The position numbers and the translations under genes are program-made. DNA of 64,000 bases. Source: JANQPA01 sp964628385. Lineage in GTDB: Bacteria; Bacteroidota; Bacteroidia; Chitinophagales; Saprospiraceae. The stretch covers positions 1-64,000 of the forward strand of contig CAZVOD010000004.1 in the NCBI GenBank assembly GCA_964628385.1. The letters are read 5' to 3'. Under the pieces are notes generated by a model. The model made no database searches. It was not told the origin of the DNA and saw nothing but the letters and a program-made list of their open reading frames with translations. The stretch's first letter is position 1. Each line of letters starts with the position of its first letter. Shown piece by piece: positions 57,878-64,000 of this stretch.

Positions 57878-58077
57878 GCAAAAATTAGCATGGAATTTGT
57901 ACATTTATACTAATCTTGGTTGTGATATAGGTAAAAAAGGTGAGAGTACTAAAATTAGGGCCATTTATTCACTACAAAAGCCCAATTGCAATAACTTTTT
58001 TCATTCTCCCTTTACAAAAGTCACAACCCGGAAGCACATTAAAAAAATTACACAAATCATTTTTCAAGAATTGTATT

Positions 58078-58845
58078 ATGACGACAACATTCATCCACCC
58101 TAAGTCTAGCGTCCTTCTTTTAGAAGATGACCCATCGTTGAGACAAATTCTCTACAAAGTATTTAAAGAGTCTGGTTACAACACTCTTGCCGTCAATGAT
58201 GGCGAAATGGGAGTGAAAGAATTGAAGCGGTTTTTCCCCGACATCATTGTATCTGATATTAAGATGCCCAAAATGAATGGTATCGATTTTCTGAAGTACG
58301 TACGCCTTAATAAGGAGTATGAAAAAATTCCTTTCATCATTCTCTCTGCCAAAGCAGCCATAGAAGACAGAATATCCGGCTTAGAACACGGTGCAGATGA
58401 TTACCTAACGAAGCCTTTCGATATCCGGGAACTGCTACTCAGAGTTAAAAATACCCTGAGACTTAGTGATACCGATACCCCTATGGCGCCTAACAGCAGT
58501 ACCGGTGAGCCTGAGCCACTCAATCAGCGCTCTATTGCATTTCTGAGGCGTTTATATGACTATATTATTTCAAATATAACTGAGCAGGACCTCAACCTTA
58601 CCAAGGTATCGACCTCTCTGAATATGAGTCCTTCCGGCTTACAGAAAAAAATCAAAAGATTGACAGATAAATCTTTTACTCAATATGTGAGAGAGCAACG
58701 GCTAGAATATGCCAAGCAATTGCTGGAATACGGAGCCTTAAATGTCAATGAAGTGGCGGAAAAAAGCGGATTCAGAAACGTATCCTATTTTTCTGATGCT
58801 TTCAGGCGTTATTTTGGATATCCTCCTTCACATTTAATTAAGTAG
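58078..58845 (+). CDS. Response regulator with receiver and AraC-type DNA-binding domain
   Basis: A 255-residue transcription regulator. The receiver domain (about 10-125) has the acidic pocket Glu16-Asp17-Asp18, phospho-acceptor Asp60 in IIVSDIKMP, Ser90 and Lys112 in LTKPFD. After a short linker, residues about 150-252 are an AraC-type double helix-turn-helix (LNLTKVSTSLNMSPSGLQKK, then VNEVAEKSGFRNVSYFSDAF and RRYFGYPPSHL). The ATG at 58078 is chosen because the receiver begins about ten residues later. It precedes the PAS-rich kinase by 122 bases on the same strand; the pair probably works together. Confidence 0.92.
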   Translation: MTTTFIHPKSSVLLLEDDPSLRQILYKVFKESGYNTLAVNDGEMGVKELKRFFPDIIVSDIKMPKMNGIDFLKYVRLNKEYEKIPFIILSAKAAIEDRISGLEHGADDYLTKPFDIRELLLRVKNTLRLSDTDTPMAPNSSTGEPEPLNQRSIAFLRRLYDYIISNITEQDLNLTKVSTSLNMSPSGLQKKIKRLTDKSFTQYVREQRLEYAKQLLEYGALNVNEVAEKSGFRNVSYFSDAFRRYFGYPPSHLIK

Positions 58846-58967
58846 TCCGGACTGTTGCGGATGCTCAGGAAAAGTAAGAGCCACTAAAATAGAGGTGTAT
58901 GCCTGTTGGTTTCAATTAGCAAGCTTTACTTTCCAGCATTTACCTCCCGGATTAAGATTAATCGTAT

Positions 58968-61900
58968 GTGTTTTTTATTACTTCTGGTCTGGTAAGGCAG
59001 GAGGATGTTTATGATAATATCCTTCTGTTTTACAAACAAACTGAAGAAGTTCCATCAACCTTATTTCAAGCATTATATATGAGAGCGCTCTTAGTTTATG
59101 ATGCCGCTGAGGCGGAAGCCAGCAAATGGCAAAAAATCATCAACAAGGAAAAACAATTTTCCTCTTTAACAGCCCTCAGGCTGGAAGATACCGACCAGAT
59201 CAATGCTATATTGCAAGCCGGAGGTATTAATTGCTTGTTTTGCCTGTTCTCCCGGGAAGAGAGTTGGCAATATCTGGAAGAGCGAAAAGAGCTTTGCCAA
59301 AATTCCAATGTTAGTATTCACAGTTCTTTACTAATAGGAGAAGCTAATAAAAAAAACGAGCAGGCCGCTCTCAAAAACGGCTTTTCTGACTTCCTGCCCA
59401 TAGATATGCCCCAGAGATTACCTTTTGTTTTATCCTCTTTACTGAGATACGCTACCTTGCAAAAACCTCTGTGGACAGATCGGTTGAAAGATAACTATTC
59501 CAACCTGATCAATAACCTCGGCTTTTGGACTATTGAGATGGATTCCCTGAACCTTATTACATCCGATACCCTTAAACGCATTCTGGAAATCCCCAGGGAT
59601 CAGGACCTTGCCAACCTCAAGGAAACTGTCAGATTCATTTTTCCTGATGATCTTGCCGGGCTGAAAATGACCTTACAATCTTTTAACTACAAAAACCTCA
59701 GTCTAAATATTCCCATTATTACCCGGATCGTCACTCAATCGGGTAAAATGAAAAAGATACATAGTAAAGTTATTAGTTATTCAAGACATGAAAATGGAGC
59801 GCTAAAATACATTTCCGGGCTTTGTTTTGATACCGATATGCTTTCTCAAGCTGAAGAGATATACTACCCCAAAGAAGATATTGTTGGCGATCTCTTGAAT
59901 AGCATTCCGCTTGGTGTTTATCTGTTGGATAAAGACCTGAAATTTATTCTTGCTTCCGGCAAGGTATTTCTGAATAAAGAGGCCGTAAATCTTGAGGTAT
60001 CTAATGGGATGACAGCAGATAACTTTGATAAAGCATTTTATCAAATGGCTCAGCAAATGGACAATGATGAAAGCCGTGAGTTGATCACAAAGCGGACAAG
60101 TAGAGGAAAGACTTTTTATCTCTATCAACGAATAAAAAAACTATCAGATGGTAGATTCTATGGCTTTATATTAGACATTTCTCATGAAGTGAATACCACC
60201 AAAGAGCTGGAAGCGAAAAACAGAGAAGCCATTCGCCTGAACAAACTGCTCAATTTCACCCAAAAACTTACCAAAACGGCCAGTATTTTCTTTTACCTGG
60301 ATAATGACGAAGTCATTTGGACCAATGAAATGTATAACCTTCTGGATATTGATAAACCGGAGCACACTCCTACTCTTGAGTATTTTTATCGGTTTATCCA
60401 CACCGATGACAAGGCTATTTTCAATAGTCAGATAGAAGGTATCATACAATCGCTTAATCATGTGGAGCAAAATGTTCATACCCCATTTAGGATTGTAACG
60501 CCCAAAAAGGAGATAAAATATATAGAAGCCCGTTCACAGAGCTTTGAAGTTATTGGCTCCAGAACTCGGGTTCTTGCCTTTACGGATATCACAGAAAAAC
60601 ATCAGCGCGTAGAACAGCTCAAGCAGAGCAATGCTTTCTTTAGCCTGATCTATGAAGATTCTGTAGAAGCCATTGCTGTATTTGATAAAAATTGGCGCTT
60701 CCTTAATCTCAACGAGAAAGCCAAGGAAATCCTTGAGTTGGATGACTCTATTATCGAATCTACTTATTCCCCCCATTTATTGATTGATGCTCAGGAGAAA
60801 GAGGAGCGACCATTAAAATTGGAGGAGCTTCTTGATGGTAAAGCCATTACGAACTACCGAACGATCAAGACAAAAGATGGCAATATAAAGTACATTCATC
60901 ATACGACCAAGCTAATGCCCAATGATACGTACCTGGTAATTTTCAGGGATGTGACTCCACAATTCAAAGTACGCAAGCATCTTGAGAAGCTTCATACGTT
61001 GCAGAATTTCAATGAGAAGATGGTCAAGATGGGAAGTAAGCTTATTGACCTGAAAACTGGCCAGCAAATATGGTCTGACCAGATATACGAAATTTTGGGC
61101 CTGTCCCCTCAAGAACACCAACCGGGGCTGGACTTATTTTTTGAGCAAATACACCCTAAAGACAGAGCAGCTATCCGTAGCCAATTTGAAAGCTTACTTA
61201 AGGGAGCAACTCCTCCCCGAGCCACTTTGAAATACCGGGCAGTAACGCCATCAGGACAGGAAAAAGTGCTGGTATCTAATATTATGGTTGACTACGAAAA
61301 GGAGGAGCCATCAACAATATATGCTGCACTACAGGATGTTACTCAACGCGAAAAGGAACTCAATCAGATCAAAGAGTATAACCTCGTGCTTGAGCAGGCC
61401 TACAAAATGACGAGACTTGGAGTAATTAAATGGCAGCCGGAGAGCCAGTCTTTAGATTGGACTAAGGTTATTTATGATATTTTTGAAGAAAATGAAAAAG
61501 AATTCCTCCCCACGATAGAAAATATTCTTCCGTTCATTCCAGACCCCAACCAGCAATTATTAATGAATGAACTGAACCATTTGTTATCCATCGACCATGA
61601 AGTGGAGAATACTTATCAACTAAAATTGATTATCAAAAGCAAAGTAAAATATGTGAAAATATGGGGGAAAGTAGCATTCGAAAAAGGAAATAGGGTATTA
61701 CTGGGGGTAGTCCAGGATATAACCGAAAACTATACTAACGAGAAGCGGGTCAATAAGCTCAACAAACAACTAGGTAAGGTCCTAGTGGAAAAAGAGATTG
61801 CTCTGGATCAGGCTATGTTTCGCTTGAATAAAATCTTTGAAAATGACCTTATCGGCATAGGTGTAGTAGACGCCGGCAACTCATTTGTGGAAGTCAATAG

Positions 61901-63293
61901 CGCGTTATGCCAATTGTTAAAATATGAAAAGTCAGAAATAATTGGTCAAAATGGCCTGTTCATAATGCACCCGGCGGAAGTACCCGGATGTATTACTGAT
62001 ATTCAGAAATTTAGTAGAAATGAAAAAGATTATTCAGTGACCACTAAAAGGTTAGTTAAGAAAAATGGGGAAGTTATTTATGCCAAAATGTACATCACCA
62101 TTGTCCGTACGCCCAGAAAAGCCGACAATATTACCATTATGATGATTGAAGACAGGTCGCATCAATACAATCTGGAGCAGCAGCGGCAAGCCACCCTCAA
62201 TAAATTAACAGAAAGCGAAGCGACGTATCGTTTTTTGTCGGAAAGCAGCACCGATTTTATTGCTATACACGACAAGGAGGGTATGTATAAGTTCGTCAAT
62301 CAGGCCGTTGAAAGCTTATTGGGCTACAAAAAAGAAGAACTTATTGGCCACTCTCCTTATGATTTTTTCCACCCGGAGGATATCCCAAAGATAAAACAGG
62401 ACTCTCACGATCCTTTGCTCAAAAAAGAGGTAGAAACTTCAACGATAGTGCACCGGTTCCGAAAAAAAGATGGCAGCTATACCTGGTTGGATGCCAGAGC
62501 TAAATGTGTTCTGGACGACAATGGCAATATTGTGGGTATACACACCTATAATCGCGATATTTCCAAATTAAAAGAAGCAGAAGAGCAGATGCGAATCACA
62601 TTGGAAAAAGAAAGAGAGCTTAATTCTCTGCGCTCACAATTCGTAACGACTGCCTCTCACCAGTTCAGAACCCCGTTGGCCGGCATAAAAGCTTCGGCTC
62701 AATACTTAAGTCTGATAGCTCAGGATCCTGAAGTTAGGGAAATTACCAAAAATATTAATAGTGAAAGTAATCGTTTGACTATCTTGATGAATGATATACT
62801 AACGCTGGGCAAATTAGATGCTAACCGACTGGAAGCCAAGCCTCAGCATTTCTTTCCCGAACGAATTGTTGAAAAAATCATTCAACAATATCTACGAACA
62901 CAAACAGAAAGTCGGGTTATTGAGTGTAAAGTAAAAAATAGTCCTTACCTTATTTATAAGGACCCTGATCTTTTAGAACATGCTTTGAGTAATCTAATTT
63001 CAAATGCTCTAAAATATTCCAAAGGGCGTCCTACACCTATTGTTACTATTAATTATTTGAAGGAAAAACTAGTCATTGAAGTCAAAGATTTTGGTATAGG
63101 AATAAGTAAATCTGACCAAAAAAACCTTTTCAAATCCTTCTTCAGAGGCAATAATGTTCAGGATATTGAAGGTACAGGTCTGGGTTTGGTAATCGCCAGG
63201 CAGTTTGTAGAACTCAATGACGGAACGCTCAGCCTGGAAAGCCAGCTCAACAAAGGCACTACTTTTAATATAGAATTCGCTAATGAATCCTAG
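58968..63293 (+). CDS. Soluble multi-PAS hybrid-type sensor histidine kinase
   Basis: A 1441-residue kinase with no membrane segment. The N-terminal 160 residues resemble a degenerate receiver fold. About eight PAS-like units follow (approximate residues 170-295, 305-410, 425-545, 555-665, 680-795, 810-925, 950-1065, 1085-1205), the last two being the most canonical (VNQAVESLLGYKKEELIGHS). HisKA has His1231 in TASHQFRTPLAGIKASAQYL; the ATPase has NLISNALKYSK, DFGIGI and GTGLGLVIAR. No C-terminal receiver is fused. The GTG at 58968 is the first codon after an in-frame stop; a later ATG at 59079 is possible. The next receiver gene starts 21 bases after the stop. Confidence 0.9.
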   Translation: MFFITSGLVRQEDVYDNILLFYKQTEEVPSTLFQALYMRALLVYDAAEAEASKWQKIINKEKQFSSLTALRLEDTDQINAILQAGGINCLFCLFSREESWQYLEERKELCQNSNVSIHSSLLIGEANKKNEQAALKNGFSDFLPIDMPQRLPFVLSSLLRYATLQKPLWTDRLKDNYSNLINNLGFWTIEMDSLNLITSDTLKRILEIPRDQDLANLKETVRFIFPDDLAGLKMTLQSFNYKNLSLNIPIITRIVTQSGKMKKIHSKVISYSRHENGALKYISGLCFDTDMLSQAEEIYYPKEDIVGDLLNSIPLGVYLLDKDLKFILASGKVFLNKEAVNLEVSNGMTADNFDKAFYQMAQQMDNDESRELITKRTSRGKTFYLYQRIKKLSDGRFYGFILDISHEVNTTKELEAKNREAIRLNKLLNFTQKLTKTASIFFYLDNDEVIWTNEMYNLLDIDKPEHTPTLEYFYRFIHTDDKAIFNSQIEGIIQSLNHVEQNVHTPFRIVTPKKEIKYIEARSQSFEVIGSRTRVLAFTDITEKHQRVEQLKQSNAFFSLIYEDSVEAIAVFDKNWRFLNLNEKAKEILELDDSIIESTYSPHLLIDAQEKEERPLKLEELLDGKAITNYRTIKTKDGNIKYIHHTTKLMPNDTYLVIFRDVTPQFKVRKHLEKLHTLQNFNEKMVKMGSKLIDLKTGQQIWSDQIYEILGLSPQEHQPGLDLFFEQIHPKDRAAIRSQFESLLKGATPPRATLKYRAVTPSGQEKVLVSNIMVDYEKEEPSTIYAALQDVTQREKELNQIKEYNLVLEQAYKMTRLGVIKWQPESQSLDWTKVIYDIFEENEKEFLPTIENILPFIPDPNQQLLMNELNHLLSIDHEVENTYQLKLIIKSKVKYVKIWGKVAFEKGNRVLLGVVQDITENYTNEKRVNKLNKQLGKVLVEKEIALDQAMFRLNKIFENDLIGIGVVDAGNSFVEVNSALCQLLKYEKSEIIGQNGLFIMHPAEVPGCITDIQKFSRNEKDYSVTTKRLVKKNGEVIYAKMYITIVRTPRKADNITIMMIEDRSHQYNLEQQRQATLNKLTESEATYRFLSESSTDFIAIHDKEGMYKFVNQAVESLLGYKKEELIGHSPYDFFHPEDIPKIKQDSHDPLLKKEVETSTIVHRFRKKDGSYTWLDARAKCVLDDNGNIVGIHTYNRDISKLKEAEEQMRITLEKERELNSLRSQFVTTASHQFRTPLAGIKASAQYLSLIAQDPEVREITKNINSESNRLTILMNDILTLGKLDANRLEAKPQHFFPERIVEKIIQQYLRTQTESRVIECKVKNSPYLIYKDPDLLEHALSNLISNALKYSKGRPTPIVTINYLKEKLVIEVKDFGIGISKSDQKNLFKSFFRGNNVQDIEGTGLGLVIARQFVELNDGTLSLESQLNKGTTFNIEFANES

Positions 63294-63313
63294 ATATTTT
63301 GCAAAGCTGATTT

Positions 63314-64000
63314 ATGAGTAAAATTTTGATTATAGAAAACGAGCATAGCATTAATGAAATGCTCAAGAGGATTTTAAAACATGAGCGCTATCGAATACTG
63401 CAAGCCTATAATGGGCGCGAAGGTCTGGTTACTGCCATTGAGCACCCTATAGACTTGATAATTTGTGATATTAAAATGCCTTTAATGTCTGGTTGGGAAT
63501 TTATTACGATTCTTAAGCAAGCCCCCCAGCTGAAAAAAATTCCCATTATTTTTCTTACCGCCAAGGTCCAGATTTCCAATCAAATGCTTGCAGAACGCTT
63601 GGGAGTTGATTCTTATCAAACCAAACCTTTTGATATTGCTCTTTTACTCCCTCGTATCAAAGGATTAATAGCAAGAAAAACGGTCAACGAGGCTGATCAG
63701 GATACTATCAAACAGCTTTTTTTGACGGGAGAACTCTCTACGGAAGACTACCAGACCTCATACACGGTCAACCTCAACTATCTGATTGAAACTCTTTCAG
63801 AAAAGGGCAACGTGTCTGATGAATTACTGACATTTCTGGAGCAGGAATCGGATCGAATTACCGACTTTTTTAGAAAGGATATAGATCCTACCCCGGTTTT
63901 TACCAAAGAGGAAGTTTCAGTTGTTTATTCAATAGATGATGATCCGCTGCAAAATATCCTTAATGGAAAACTTATTAAAAAAGTATTGCCACATGCTGAG
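63314..64000 (+). CDS. Receiver-domain protein, cut by the window edge
   Basis: The first 229 residues of a response regulator, open at 64000. The first receiver (about 3-120) has Asp52 in IICDIKMP, Thr82 and Lys104 (QTKPFD), but the usual acidic pair reads Glu8-Asn9 (ILIIENEHS). Residues about 125-200 are a helical linker, and at about 203 a second receiver appears to begin (VVYSIDDDPLQNIL). A dual-receiver protein is therefore likely, possibly followed by an output domain beyond the edge. It follows the PAS kinase closely and is its likely partner. Confidence 0.85.
   Translation, partial: MSKILIIENEHSINEMLKRILKHERYRILQAYNGREGLVTAIEHPIDLIICDIKMPLMSGWEFITILKQAPQLKKIPIIFLTAKVQISNQMLAERLGVDSYQTKPFDIALLLPRIKGLIARKTVNEADQDTIKQLFLTGELSTEDYQTSYTVNLNYLIETLSEKGNVSDELLTFLEQESDRITDFFRKDIDPTPVFTKEEVSVVYSIDDDPLQNILNGKLIKKVLPHAE

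Larger units (their letters stand above)
57704..58077. other. Divergent intergenic region between rpsL and the REC-AraC regulator
   Basis: No ORF is supported. It holds the rpsL promoter (57778-57809) and a perfect dyad nearer the regulator (57860-57877). The frame of the regulator stays open back to 57940, but the receiver domain sets the start at 58078. The stretch 57878-58077 shows nothing further I can name. Confidence 0.5.

Noticed and set aside
57940..58077. An N-terminal extension of the REC-AraC regulator
   Set aside because: The receiver fold begins just after the ATG at 58078; the extension is not receiver-like and reads as non-coding spacer.

Overview
The window comes from a Bacteroidota chromosome, most likely a gliding, carotenoid-pigmented member of the Cytophagales side of the phylum (class inferred, not proven). 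The grounds are type IX secretion and gliding genes (PorU, PorV, a PorP/SprF protein, GldJ), a secreted protease with a type IX sorting tail, the rpmB-rpmG-DUF4295-ftsY block, promoters of the Bacteroidota form TTTG-N18-20-TAnnTTTG, A/T-rich start contexts without clear Shine-Dalgarno sequences, and an str-S10-spc-alpha cluster in which rpsJ follows fusA with no tuf gene. No rRNA, insertion sequence, prophage or CRISPR array was seen. The DNA looks like stable core chromosome.

Layout. 1-5400: a hypothetical secreted protein, a YegP-type protein, a tight trio (sulfotransferase-like, class IV aminotransferase-like, BtuF-like metal-chelate binding protein) and an S8 protease carrying a C-terminal sorting domain. 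5450-7610: tRNA-Arg(ACG), then rpmB, rpmG, a DUF4295 gene and ftsY. 7900-15200: mostly single envelope or metabolic genes (RlpA-SPOR, an NTF2-like protein, a TfoX-N-like protein, a DUF4174 lipoprotein, a quinone oxidoreductase, ribA, a DUF192 protein, an OmpA-family porin). 15600-26520: the secretion/gliding neighbourhood, namely a ureohydrolase-fold protein that has lost its metal-site motifs, murF, gldJ, porP/sprF, and divergently porU and porV. 26611-27004: RNase P RNA on the minus strand.

27150-33330 holds an NtrY-like membrane histidine kinase followed by three genes that read as a carotenoid end-group cassette (CrtD-like desaturase, CruF-like hydratase, CrtZ hydroxylase). These are the steps expected for saproxanthin or myxol-type monocyclic carotenoids; the backbone genes lie elsewhere. 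34050-38015 on the minus strand holds sucD, an FtsB/DivIC-like gene, enolase and carA. 38200-57703 on the minus strand is the complete ribosomal supercluster, rpsL to rplQ, including fusA, secY, map, infA and rpoA. A consensus promoter precedes rpsL and another precedes infA; strong hairpins lie after secY, after rpsD and after rplQ, so the block is probably several overlapping transcription units. 58078 to the right edge is a two-component set: a REC-AraC regulator, a soluble kinase with about eight PAS-like domains, and a receiver protein cut by the window edge.

The points most worth a second look are: the sulfotransferase/aminotransferase pair, which matches the two halves of a plant fusion protein and has His where the PLP lysine should be; the degenerate ureohydrolase beside murF and gldJ; a compact structured intergenic element at 15356-15419 with a G9 tract nearby; the structured leader between rpsD and rpoA; and perfect dyads upstream of the crtD-like gene and of the AraC-type regulator. 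I do not see a clear-cut novel defence or mobile system here.
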